Assembly (NCBI GenBank): GCA_950295325.1
Contig: OX485806.1
Span: forward strand, 53,067,169-53,131,168
Direction: 5' to 3'
Length of the DNA: 64,000 nucleotides
Source: Polytrichum commune
Taxonomy: Eukaryota; Streptophyta; Polytrichopsida; Polytrichales; Polytrichaceae
This document shows positions 1 to 11,140 of the stretch, piece by piece. Each line of letters begins with the position of its first letter. Position 1 is the stretch's first letter. Both the position numbers and the translations under genes were made by a program. Below the pieces are notes generated by a model. The model worked only from the letters and a program-made list of their open reading frames with translations. It had not been told where the DNA came from and did no database searches.

Positions 1-1
1 G

Positions 2-283
2 CTGGAGAAGAACGTCACAAGGTGCATGAATAGTGCGGCAGATGATGCAACTGAGTTGAATGAAGAGAAGTCGAACGATAGTGAGAAGGAGATCAAGGTG
101 GTTGGCGAATCTTTGAGGCCTTTGTCGTTTCGCGAGAGAATGAAAGGATTATCGCCGCATCGTCGTCCTTTGAAGGATCGAATGAAGGATAAAACAATTT
201 CGTACGTTGATTTGCTTCGACCGGGTCCACCTCCATCAAAAAGGGACGATGAAACATCTAGGAGGTTGACAACACAGAAGTAG
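2..283 (+). CDS. C-terminal end of an unrecognised gene (partial)
   Basis: The reading frame is open from base 2 to a TAG at 281-283, so this is probably the last exon of a gene that starts before the window. About 93 residues are visible. They are very hydrophilic: an acidic stretch near the start (DDATELNEEKSNDSEKE) is followed by a basic, Arg/Pro-rich tail containing LSFRERMKGLSP and DLLRPGPPPSKRDDE. There is no membrane segment, zinc site or known domain, and the composition suggests a disordered tail. The next gene lies on the opposite strand, tail to tail, ending at 516. I do not recognise the family. An internal Met codon at 26 is available but there is no reason to prefer it as a start. 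Confidence 0.45.
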   Translation: MEKNVTRCMNSAADDATELNEEKSNDSEKEIKVVGESLRPLSFRERMKGLSPHRRPLKDRMKDKTISYVDLLRPGPPPSKRDDETSRRLTTQK

Positions 284-515
284 ATTTGATAGACATAGTA
301 GGCATGTTAAATTGAACATGTAGTGTTCAACCGAGAGAGAAACACATGGCACAATTGAGTATTGTAATACAATATTTTGAGGGAATAAAAATAATCCATG
401 AAATTATATTTATTATAGCAAACAATTATGAGTTCACAAGAGGTCCAAAAATGGACACATCTATCAATACACAATGTAGTGCGTGGATGAGAGGAATTCT
501 AAGAAGTAGATTGTC
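284..515. other. Intergenic spacer between convergent gene ends
   Basis: This AT-rich spacer lies between the plus-strand gene end and the minus-strand pseudogene end. I see no conserved feature. The plus-strand open frame running from here into the next gene is antisense to SWIM-domain coding sequence and is not a gene. Confidence 0.4.
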
Positions 516-2929
516 TCAAGAGGCCCCCTTCGAGGATGAGTTTGACCTCATTGAAACTAAAAGTAGGGACGTGAATGAACAAGTCAATTTCGGGTCTACA
601 TTAGAGACCTTGACAAATATGAAGTATACGTGCTTACAATGCAAGAACGAATTTTGTTTGCAACCAAACTTTGATATCATATCCTTGAAGGCCGGACAAT
701 TACACTCGGGCAGAGAACTTACTGTGAGTTGGTAAATGGATTGAGTAGGTGGAGGTTTGGACTGTAACATGATAACGCAACCAAATCCAGGGTGTGGAAT
801 CATGGTGACCTTCAATGTGGTCCCGTCCATAGCTCGTGCAGATGCCACCATCTGCATTTGTTTTGTTGATGGTGCGGTGGCAGACCGTCTCGTAGTCTTG
901 GACTGCCTGGACGAAGGATAAGAGTCTGGGTTGGCTGGAACGTCCACTTCGGAGAGGTCGAGGGGAAGAGCCGATGTGTTGAAGAGGCGAGTGGGCGTGA
1001 TGCGTTCTTTTTTAGGGAGCTGAAAGCCGACATTCTTCAGCTTCAGGATCTCCGGACAAGTGAGGTTGGTACCAAGCTTGACAGGCCACACGGGCGGGAT
1101 TGGATGTCGTTCTTGGTCTGCAGAGAATTTGTCGACCCACTTGCGACGTGATCCTTTGACACAATGTTCAATGTCGTCGGGGCAAAAAAAAAACTTCTCG
1201 ACTTTAGGTGTTGTGAATTTGTAATAGTTCCAAACTCCAAGGTATGCCGGGGCAGGGGTGCTCTTGGAGTTGGAGACGATTTTGGCAGTGCATTTTCTCT
1301 TGGTGAAGCATGCATGACCCAACATGCCTTGGAGGAATTATAAGGAATGCGAGCAATATGCCAGAGCTTCTCGTCCACTTTGGATTCTTGTACAGCACTG
1401 ACACGGCAAAAATCCAGACCAGTAGGAGGGGGTGGTGGAATCTCCATTAGGGTCGGGAAGGATTCCTCGACGATGGTAGGCAAAGGTGAAGCATGAGATC
1501 TTGTGGTTCTCTCAGCCACACGAGGGCGAGAGAAGTTGACGGTGTCAGGGCGGTGGGTTTCATCGTTAGCTCCAATGGGGGTGTCGGGCTTGCGTTTCTG
1601 CGAGCCGAATACCTCGGCACTCTCGAGGTGGGGACTACGAGTACAAAATTCGTCCCCGCCAGGCATGTCGAGGAGAACCTCCTCTAGGACAGCGGGGTCA
1701 CTAATACGTTGAGCACGACGTTGAGCGCATCGAAGCTTGAGTTTTTCTTTGTTAGGGCCATCACCCCCAACACCATCCTTTAGAAATTGATGGTACGCCA
1801 CAACTAAGAGGAATGCTCTAATATAGTCATTCACAGTGGCCACGTAAAGATCGCCACCCTTGTTGCCGGACGCTTGAAGCCATTTGTTGTGAATGGATTC
1901 GGCAAGGTTGCAATTGGGCATTTGTGAGAATTCCTCGGCGGTCATGATTTTCTCCTGCAAAATGGAATGGTAGTGTAAGAAATAAGCAAAGCTTGAAAAA
2001 AAAAAAAAAAAACAAAGAATAATAACACTAAAGACGCACCGATTCCATAAAGCCACCCCATTGTCCATATCGAAAGTGCCAGAAGGCCAGCCAAAGTTGA
2101 AGGTGTTGTTAGACGAAGCCCACCAGGTCTTGATGGCGAGGTACCTCGTCTCCGCCTCGAGCATAGAGGATGCGTCGCGATATTGGAGGCAGAGACGTTT
2201 GTGTTGGTTTTGCAAGTCGTGCTTGATATAGAGTTTGGTGTGTTTCTCCAAAGATTGGGTCCAATGGAAGTAGCAGGTTCTCTCACGCCCATCGATGGGA
2301 ACCTTTGGATCTCCGGACCCGTAAACAATGCTCACGGCATTCCAATTGGCTTGTGCACTGTCCGCCATGAAGCCTTTGAAGTGGGGCTTGGGGATTCCAT
2401 GGTGGGCCATGACGTGGTTGAGGTTATGCTAGAAAAGAACTTGAGCATCCTTGTCCTCGGATTGGAAGTCGCAGCAAGCGATGGTCATGATGCGCTGGTA
2501 GGTTCCGTCGTATACGTGGCAGGCATGGTGGTCCACTTGGCGACGCGTTTGACATGGTCAGACATGATCCAAGCATGCTCGAGATCCCCGCCAAGTTGCA
2601 TGCGCTTAACCAAGTCGACCCCACTACCAGGGCCAACCTCAGACATCTTGAAAACGAAAACTTTTTCCATCTCGTCACCCTGGCCGGGGAATTGATTACG
2701 CTGGACATAGGCCCAGGTGCTGACACCTCGAAGCTTGGCGATGCCATCCATAACCCCTAACCTACGTAAGTATTTGAATGTGGTAACCTTGTTACGGAGG
2801 TGGGGGGAATTCAACTCCTTGCAACGATAAAAAATGGGCTCAAGTTCTTCCAAGGAAAGAAGTTGATGAGGATCACTATCATTGCGGAGGAGGAATATGT
2901 CGTACAAATTTTTTGATTTTTGAAGCCTA

Positions 2930-5195
2930 AGTGAACTTTAAGTGTGAACATCCACTTCTAGAACTAGAAAAGATGAAACTTTGTGGTGTGAAATGGCTAT
3001 TGTCTTGTGAAAGGTGAAACTAGGCCATGTGAAGTCTATGGCCTGTTTTGAAGAGGAAACAACGGTTATAACTACCTTGTGGAGGAAGAGAAGAGGCGAG
3101 AGGCCTAGATATTATGAGAAGTTTTTTTTGGTGAACATTATTGACTTGTGTATGTGAATTTTTTGGTGAACTCATCTTTTGAATATAAAAACTTATTTTG
3201 TAAGCACATGCGTGGGATGCGCATCTGCTAAGGTCAATTGTCTATTGTTGTAGTGGTTGTAATAATTATAGTAGTTCCAGAGAGATTTTACTGGAATCGA
3301 AACTAATCAATTGTCTGATTCGAGAATCAAGGTTGAGTGCCAGAAGTTTTGAGGTTCGAGCCTTAACGATATATTTTAATCCAGAGTTATCTATTGAATG
3401 TGTCAGCCTTCCTAATCTGTATCTGTGGTTGGTCATTTTCCCGGCAAGACGATTTCCTTCTATGGCAACCACCTGCATTGACGAGTCTATTGTCTCGGGT
3501 TGACCTTACTGTGAGGTAATTTTGCAAGGATTAATTACTGGAGTGTATTACCTAGTTGATTAATGGGCAAACACTCATGATATGTTTGATTATGGGCTGA
3601 GTAACTTTAGTTGAGAGAGGATTTGTAAGTTCTCAGGAGGGATTCCCGAGTTGGATTTCTTTGTGCAATCCGTCTGTTCTCATCTATTTGCAGACACTGA
3701 GTAATTTACGAGCAAGACGATAGTCTGAGGGAGTAAGTTGAGTAATTACAGTCGCAACCCCTTTCTGCGGTCCATATTAAAGTTAATACAGAAACTTTCC
3801 GTACGATATTAATGGATTTAATCGACGGATTCGTTTGAGAAACTGCAAGGCTATTGACTGGGTAGGGGTTCGAAATAATAAACCGATATTAATCACTTCG
3901 AATCAAACCAGGGAGTTTGAACTGTTTAGTCTATCGCCTTGTGAACCCTGAGTGACTGTATGATTTATCTCTTGGTGAGGATAATCGTACTCCTTAAATG
4001 ATCAATTTACGTGCTTTCATGTAATCAAAATGGAATGATAAGATAGAATTGTTTAATGTATTATCCACATATTTTCTCGTATAACAAAATCAGGAGGCTA
4101 TATCCTTTTCATTGACATACTTGCACATTTCTAACTTGCTTCCAAGGATAATTGCACCACGAGTCCATTGACTTTAATAGGATTTCATTTCCCAAATCAA
4201 TTTGAGTAGTGTGATTATTGTCGTTGTAATTTGTGAAAGATTGAGCGAAAGGTAATCCCGAATTCTTGAGTATAACTAAAGTGGACAAGGAACAAGTCTA
4301 TAGACTTCTATGTGTAAATGGAGAAAATGTTCCTTTACAACCTTTGATGGAGATTGAGAAGACCACATGTTGAGATCATAGACTTTGAAATAACAGTTTG
4401 ATGCTGAAGAGACAAATGGACGTGCTGTCTATTTTGTGGTACGATTCGATTATTGTCTAACATTTTTGAAGAATTAAGTATAATTGGAACTTTTACCACT
4501 TTAAGGAATGAATCGTTTAAACATTAATGATAATAATGAAATGAGTTCCTAAGTCAATTGTCTAAGCTTTGAGTGTATGAAATTGAAACCTTGAATGACC
4601 TAAGTGAGATTATGAGAGAGGTGAGAATATGTTGATGCGCATATGTGGTGATGGCTTATTGACGCATTGACCGAGCATATGATTACTTTGATGCAAATAA
4701 GGTAAAAAGACAATTGCCGGACTGTGACATTAAGATTGAAATTAACGAACGAAGACGGAATATCCTAAATGGATTACGGACCGACATTTCAAGTTTCACT
4801 AAACATGATTAATTAAGGAAAGATTATTGACTACTCCAAAGTGCCCGTGGCTTTGGTACCGAGACTAAAATGGGATACTATTGCAAGACTATTGACTATG
4901 GCTGTGCCTATGATTTTGCACCGCACTTGGTCCAAGTAAAATGAACTCACTGCCAGACTATTGACTGGGAATTTAGAGTGAGGTGTGAGACTGTCACATT
5001 TGCATGTACTGACATGGAGTGGTTTTTAGAGTTTTTATCCCTTACCCGTAATCCAATTGTCAGCCTAATCCAAAATGAAGTGATATAACCTTTTGTTTTC
5101 CCTAATAAATCTTATCTAAGACACCTAGATGATATAGAAATCACCTTTTAAGTCTTCCCTGAGTGTTTCCCTGGGTTTTGTTTGTAACCAAAAAA
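2930..5195. other. Non-coding insert in the SWIM/MULE gene, possibly an LTR-like element (family 4)
   Basis: About 2.3 kb without a credible reading frame separates the Cys/His block from the 2907 exon. It is either a long intron or an inserted element. It is rich in phrases such as 'gactattgactgg' and 'actatggc' and resembles, loosely, the ~2.2 kb non-coding stretch at 34450-36720, which also abuts a gene. I could not define TG/CA ends or a target duplication, so the mobile-element reading is weak. Confidence 0.25.
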
Positions 5196-5467
5196 CTAAC
5201 TACAGAACTCACCCACAAGGTCCTTGCTGGCTTCAAGGACAATTTTGCTATGAGTGGCTTGAGGCGTTCGCTCGACATGCTCCTCGATTAGGGCGTCGAT
5301 GCGCTGGCGGCTATCCCTTGCAGTTGCCGACTGGGTGGCGATGTTTGTCCAGATGAATGCACGCACGCTGAATGGTGGTATTGCAGTGGACGTAGAAGAT
5401 TTTGGCGTGGCATGGTGCAATGCACGTGGGGGGATCCTTACAGATCCTGCACATTAGAGTGGAGCCC

Positions 5468-6595
5468 TATAAGCCCAAAATGAGTGCTTATATTTGTTTT
5501 ATGTTTAGAATTCAATTAGAAGTGCAATTGGAGTGTTATTGAAAAAATCAAAAGTATAAAAAGAGTGAGGCTTTGTGTGGATTTATGTTTAGGCGTTAAG
5601 CTATTTTGTGTGGTTAAGGGGATACGGAGTTAGTAGATAGGATAAGGTCCTACTAAGTAGGAAAAGGTTGAGGGGTTTGTGGTCTTGGGTGTCCTCCCTT
5701 CTTCCTCCCCTCTCGCTCTTCATTCTCTCTTCCTCCTCTCCTCTCTAGGATTGTTTTTTGAGCTCTTAGAACTAGAACATGTGTGGAAATTAGGTAGGAA
5801 AATTAGTGGAATTAGTGGAATTAGGTAAGGAAATTAGTAGGGGATTTAGGGGATTCTTTAGGATTAAGTGAGGTGATTAGTAAGGGACTTTGGGAATTAA
5901 GTGGTTGAGCTGTTTGAGCTAGGAGCTCTCTTAATACTGTTGGGATTGTAGAGTCTACTGCTCCTGGAATACAGAGGTTACTACTGCTGGAGTACAGAGG
6001 TTACTACTGCTGGGATTGCAGAGTCTACTGCTGCTGGAATACAGAGGTTACTACTGCTGGGATTGCAGAGTCTACTGCTGCTGGAATACAGAGGTTACTA
6101 CTGCTGGGATTACAGAGTCTACTGCTGCTGGAATACAGAGGATACTACTGTTGGGATTACAAATTTAATGGTGGTGCTTTAGATTACAATGCAAGCTGGG
6201 TGGATGTTAAGGTTGGGTTGTTTAAGGGTAAGGGCTAGTGGTTTGGAGAATACATTAAGCTAGAGTGTAGCTAAGTAGGCTTAGCATGAAGCATTTAGCT
6301 AGGGAGTTAGTCATTAGGGTGTGAAAGCCACAAGATGTTAGGAAATGGTATTAGTGGGTTGGACTTGTGGTTGAGTGATGTGGGGGTGTAATAGAGTACA
6401 CTAATAGTGCCATCATAGATAAAAGTGTTCTTTAACACTTGTAATCTTGTTATGGAATAAATTAGTGTACACGAATTGATGAGAAATGTATTGAATTCTC
6501 ACACCTTTGGTAAGATGGAGTCATGCGAACACGAATGTGATATCCACTCCCTCACCCGGACTAGGACGCTTAAGGGTGGGTGGTTTGGCCTCACA
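5468..6595 (-). mobile_element. Solo LTR, family 3, copy 1 (inside SWIM/MULE pseudogene)
   Basis: The right end, read on the minus strand, starts TGTGAGGCCAAACCACCCAC, nearly identical to the start of the copy at 16926. The left end (TATAAGCCCAAA on plus) matches that copy's end with TG changed to TA. The flanks are a perfect 5-bp target-site duplication, AGCCC, at 5463-5467 and 6596-6600. The 1128-bp unit has no coding capacity, so it is a solo LTR. It disrupts the coding sequence between the CQNPLCDYLQ block and the Cys/His block. Confidence 0.75.
5938..6155. repeat. 47-bp minisatellite inside the family-3 LTR
   Basis: There are about four units of roughly 47 bp, built on 'gggattgcagagtctactgc' plus 'tgctggaatacagaggttac'. 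It is a local tandem expansion within the LTR. Confidence 0.7.
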
Positions 6596-7552
6596 AGCCC
6601 TAAGGGAAGGGACCACCAACGGGAAAGGGCTCCTTTGTGAAGCCGTCGAAATCAGTTTCATTGACCGGGGAAGTGCGATGAGCACGTTGGAGGTAATCGC
6701 AAAGAGGATTTTGGCATTGGAGGTGGCCAATGCAACTGGAGGAGCAAAAAGCAAGGCCCATGTCATTGGTGATATTGGTGGTCTGGGTTTTGGTCCAAAC
6801 ATGGCCGTCATAGCGTTTGTCCATGCCGTCCATGGATTTGGCCTTGGTATGAGAGGAAGAGACACCAACGGGGGGGAGGACAAACATCCGATTCCCATCA
6901 AAGCGAGGCGGCAGGAAATTCACATCTTCAATTTGTAAGGCATCATAATCTAGTTTCTTGAGGATGTTCTTCCTATCGGGCATGGAAGCAAGAGTACGTA
7001 GACATTGAAGAATGGAAATCGGGGTTTTGGCTGGGGATGGAGGAAGAGGAGACAGAAGAGGCGGGGTAACAAAGGTGAAACGGAAGGAGGATGGGGATGG
7101 CTTGTGAATGGGAGTGGATACGGGGGGCTCATCACCATTGGAGGAATCAGAAAGATGTATGACACTGTGCATACCGGGTTCAATATTAACTTTGACCAAG
7201 GGAGGAGTATTGAAAGTGGAAGCAGAGGAATAAGGAGGGGTACGGATATCCGTGGATACATTCGTGCAAGGACCTGGAAGTCCGTACACCCTGTATTTAC
7301 CAGCGCACAGTTCCCACATTGAAGATCCGTTGTCGGCAACCCTAGGATTCTCACGCATGGTGTATGACAACAAGGAAGTAGCTGTATCATAAATCTCACG
7401 TTCGACCCATATTGTATTATCTTGCAACGAGAACCTGATACTAAGGTGAAAGGAAACCGTTTGCATCTACGGGAAAAAATATAGGGATTTCGATGCCATT
7501 GGCATGGAGCTCAACCATTTCGGATACACATGGCATTGTGGATGAAGAAGCC

Positions 7553-8335
7553 ATGGACAAAGAGAGGGACGAATAATAGAAAAATCCAAATAAAAAAAAC
7601 GAGGCACAGCTACCAGAGAATTGTAAACCCTAAACGTTGAACAGTGGTACTATAAAGGTAAGAGAAGGTCGGTGAAAGGTCATTTTGTGAGTGAAGTAAA
7701 CGGATGCCCAGAGAATAAAGAGCACGAAAGAGAGGAAGAGAGGGGAACTGGAACGCACACATGAAGGAACCATACCAAAATACAGTCTCTACAATCGATC
7801 CATGAAAGAAGCGTAAGAAAAGAAAGGGAGGGACGAGTTTCACCAATTCGAAACAAAGGAGACGGAGAGAACTAAAGAAGAAGGAGGAAACGTGTATAGA
7901 AAGAAGAGGGACCCCATCAGACTCGCAGAATACGTGTGGAGTGGACAAGGGAGGGTTGAATATGTAGTCGATAGACGAAGAAGGGGAGGACAATGTTTCA
8001 CAATCACCATCTATGGCACAGAGCGAGCATCGCAACAGTTCCAATCAGAGCGGGTCCCGCGAGGAGAGAAGGGAGAATTCGATGAATACCGTAAGTTTGT
8101 CGTAAAGCTTATATGTACAAAGGGTACTTCAAGATTTAGGTTTATGGGAATATGACACATGAAATTCAATTCTCTAAATATGGGAGAGAACTTGCAAAGA
8201 ATAGGACAAACAATATATGGATAGGGCTAAGGAAATAAGAAGGAACCTTGAATGGGAGACATGCGCCTAGGTGGGTTTGACACCCACGTGCGTGCATTAT
8301 AGCAAAAAACCTTAGTTGGTTATGGACTAGAGAAC
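7553..8335. other. Upstream flank of SWIM/MULE pseudogene; no gene seen
   Basis: This is purine-rich sequence on the plus strand. It would hold the promoter and 5' leader of the minus-strand gene starting at 7552. Open frames on both strands lack domains or codon structure. An 'aaaccctaa' telo-box motif occurs near 7627; such motifs are common in plant promoters, but one copy proves little. Confidence 0.3.
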
Positions 8336-9875
8336 GACCCTCTTGGATCCGAGAGGGTCTTTCATTGAGGGCTTGAGGACTAGATTGTGAATTCAAATTT
8401 GTATATGTTCAATGTGTAGATAAGGCAAAGTTGTGTGGACTAGTTCGATTGATAGTGTCGGGTAGGACATAAGGACCATATTTTGAATTCAGGGTTGTGT
8501 ATGTTGTATGAGTAGATAGGGTAAACTTGTGTGCACTAGTTCGGTTGATGGTGTCGGGAAGGACATGAGGACCAGATTTTGAATTCAAGGTTGCGTATGT
8601 TGTATGAGTAGATAGAGTAAACTTTGATAGTGCCGGGAAGGATATAAGGACTAGATTTTGAATTAAAGGTTGTGTATGTTGTATGAGTAGATAGGGCAAA
8701 CTTGTGTGCACTAGTTCGGTTGATAGTGTCGGGTAGGCCATAAGGACTAGTTTTTGAATTGAGGTTGTAAAACTTGTATGGGTGCATAGACTCGAATTGT
8801 GTGGAATACTTCCGTTGATTGTGTGTTGGTAGGCCATAAGGACTAGATTTTGAGTTTGGGTTGTGAAGATTGTGTGTGCTCATAGGTTCAACTTGTGTCA
8901 AGTGAATTTTTTGGTATGTTCGAATTGTTGGGTATAGCCTGGAATTGGGCCCTCTCGGACTATTTCGGTGAATAGTTTTGGGTGAGCTCAATGTTGACCA
9001 GTATGTGTAGGAAGATATCACTTGTATGGATTAGTTCAGCTTAGTTGTTACGAGTCGGCCAAGGGACCAAATTTTTAGATCAGTGTTGGGAGGCATGTAT
9101 GTGTAGATAGGGTTGCCTTATGTAGAATAGTTCGGCTTAGTTGCGTATTGGCTAGAATAGGACCCTCTCGGATCCGAGAAGGTCATGGGGTAGGCTCATA
9201 AGGACCAGATTTGGAGTGGCATGTTGTGTGGCATGTGTGTGTAGGTACATATCATTTGTGTGGACTAGCTCGGCTAAGTTGTTTTGAGTCGGCCAAGAGA
9301 CTAGATTTTGAGGTGAATGTTGTGAGGCATGTATGTGTAAATAGGGTTGACTTGTGTAGGCTAGTTCGGCTTATAGTTGAGAGTCAGCCATGAGGACCAG
9401 ATTTTGAGTGGAATGTTGTGAGGTATGCATGTGTAGGGAGATATTTTTTGTGTGGACTGATTCGGCTTAGTTGTTGGGAGGCGGCCAAGAGACCAGATTT
9501 TGAGGTGAATGTTGTGAGGCATGTATGTGTAAATAAGGTTGACTTGTCTAGGCTAGTTCGGCTTATAGTTGAGAGTCAGCCATGAGGACCAGATTTTGAG
9601 TGGAATGTTGTGAGGTATGTATGTGTAGGTAGATATTTCTTGTGTGGACTGGTTCGGCTTAGTTGTTGGGAGGCGGCCAAGAGACCAGATTTTGAGGTGA
9701 ATGTTGTGAGGCATGTATGTGTACATAGGGTTGACTTGTGTAGGCTAGTTCGGCTTATAGTTGAGAGTCGGCCATGAGGACCAGATTTTGAGTGGAATGC
9801 TGTGAGGTATGCATGTGTAGGTAGATATTTCTTGTCTCGACTGGTTCGGCCTAGTTGTAAATTCGGTTGGAATAG
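8336..9875. repeat. Satellite array, 96-bp monomers (part 1)
   Basis: Repeated units are built around 'aggaccagattttgagtgg', 'aatgttgtgaggcatgtatg' and 'gttcggcttagttg'. From 9201 to 9777 the 'ggaccagatttt' or 'gagaccagatttt' landmark recurs at about 9201, 9297, 9393, 9489, 9585, 9681 and 9777, a 96-bp period. The two landmark variants alternate, giving a 192-bp dimer. The 8400-8900 part is a more diverged, earlier-looking version. Isolated family A palindromes occur at 8336-8359 and 9161-9184. Open frames across the array are artefacts of repetition. Confidence 0.8.
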
Positions 9876-11006
9876 GACCCTCTCGGATCCGAGAGGGTCA
9901 TGGGGTAGGCTCATAAGGGCCAGATTTTGAGTGGAATGTGTGTGAGGCATGTATGTTTAACTGGATATTTCTTGTTTGTTCTGGTTCGGCCTAGTTGTAA
10001 GTTGGCTAGAAGAGGACCCTCTCGGATCCGAGAGGGCCATGGTCTAGGCTCATAAGGACCAGATTTTGATTGAACTGTTGTGAGGCATGTATGTTCAACT
10101 AGATATTTCTTGTTTGTTTTGGTTCGCCTTGTTGTAAATGGGCTGGAAGAGGACCCTCTTCGATCCGAGAGGGTCATGGTCTAGGCTCATAAGGACCTAA
10201 TTTTGAGTGGAATGTGTGTGAGGCATGTATGTTTACCTAGATATTTCTTGTTTGTTCTGGTTCGGCCTAGTTGTAAGTTGGCTGGAGTAGGACCCTCTCG
10301 GATCCGAGAGGGTCATGGGGTAGGCTCATAAGGGCCAGATTTTGAGTGGAATGTTGTGAGGCATGTATGTTTAACTAGATATTTTGTGTTTGTTCTGGTA
10401 CGGCCTAGTTGTAAATGGGCTGGAAGAGGACCCTCTCGGATCCGAGAGGGTCATGGGGTAGGCTCATAAGGGCCAGATTTTGAGTGGAATGTGTGTGAGG
10501 CATGTATGTTTACCTAGATATTTCTTGTTTGTTCTGGTTCGGCCTAGTTGTAAGTTGGCTGGAGTAGGACCCTCTCCGATTCGAAAGGGTCATGATCTTG
10601 GCTCATAAGGACCAGATTTTGATTGAAATGTTGTGAGGCATGTATGTTCAACTAGATATATCTTGTGTGTACTGGTTCGGCCTAGTTGTGTATGGGCTGG
10701 AATAGGACCCTCTCAGAACCGAGAGGGTCATGGCGTAGGCTCATAAGGACCAGATTTTGAGTGGAATGTGTGTGAGACATGTATGTTTAACTAGATATTT
10801 CTTGTTTGTTCTGGTTTGGCCTAGTTGTAAGTTGGCTGGAAGAAGACACTCTCGGATCCGAGAAGGTCATGGTCTAGGCTCATAAGGACGAGATTTCAAT
10901 TGAAATGTTTTGAGGCATGTATGTTCAACTAGATATATTTTGTGTGTACTGGTTCGGCCTAGTTGTGTATGGGCTAGAATAGGACCCTCTCGGATAAGAG
11001 AGGGTC
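9876..11006. repeat. Satellite array, 138-bp monomers each carrying palindrome A (part 2)
   Basis: Nine palindromes occur at starts 9876, 10015, 10152, 10291, 10429, 10568, 10706, 10845 and 10983, a spacing of 137-139 bp. Each is GACCCTCTCGGA followed by its reverse complement, with some copies mutated. The monomer equals the 96-bp monomer of part 1 plus a ~42-bp module holding the palindrome. The array stops just before the ParB/methylase pseudogene. Confidence 0.85.
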
Positions 11007-11140
11007 ATGGGGTAGGCTCATAATGGCCAGATTTTTAGTGGAATGTTGTGAGGCATGTATGTTTTATAGTCTCGGGATAGGACATTAGGATCAGATTATG
11101 ACTTCAATGTTCACTTGCATTTGTGTAGGAATCACAATCC

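Larger units (their letters stand above)
516..7552 (-). pseudogene. SWIM zinc-finger / MULE transposase-like protein, disrupted
   Basis: I read this as one minus-strand gene. A start ATG at 7552 opens MASSSTMPCVSEMVE. A frame break near 7455 leads into a Ser/Pro-rich N-terminal region (7466-6600) ending in CQNPLCDYLQRAHR. A solo LTR (5468-6595) interrupts it. A Cys/His-rich stretch then resumes at 5457 (MCRICKDPPTC...CHAKIFYVHC), ending at an in-frame TAG. After ~2.3 kb of non-coding DNA comes 2907-2485 (FVFKMSEVGPGSGVDLVKRM). A further frame change gives 2410-2035, with FKGFMADSAQANWNAV and the C-x2-H pair in RTCYFHW, typical of MULE-like transposase domains. An intron at about 2035-1957 has a long T tract. 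The 3' part (1956-516), with a frame break near 1330, ends in a SWIM finger: CNC, then HCKHVYFIF. MULE plus SWIM is the architecture of Mutator/FAR1-type proteins. Frameshifts, a stop and the LTR make it non-functional. Confidence 0.65.

Noticed and set aside
346-735. Plus-strand open frame of 129 codons
   Set aside because: Its 3' part is antisense to the SWIM domain coding sequence and it has no domain of its own.
6507-7322. Plus-strand open frames opposite the SWIM/MULE N-terminal region
   Set aside because: The minus-strand reading is continuous with the Cys/His block and has family-like motifs; the plus frames are mirror images.
8409-10177. Several minus-strand open frames of 88-161 codons
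   Set aside because: They are satellite monomers read as protein (repeating SKSGPHG-like text), not genes.
9876-11006. Regularly spaced palindromes resembling a CRISPR array
   Set aside because: The conserved part extends across the whole 138-bp unit, there are no unique spacers and no cas genes, and the context is eukaryotic. It is a satellite.
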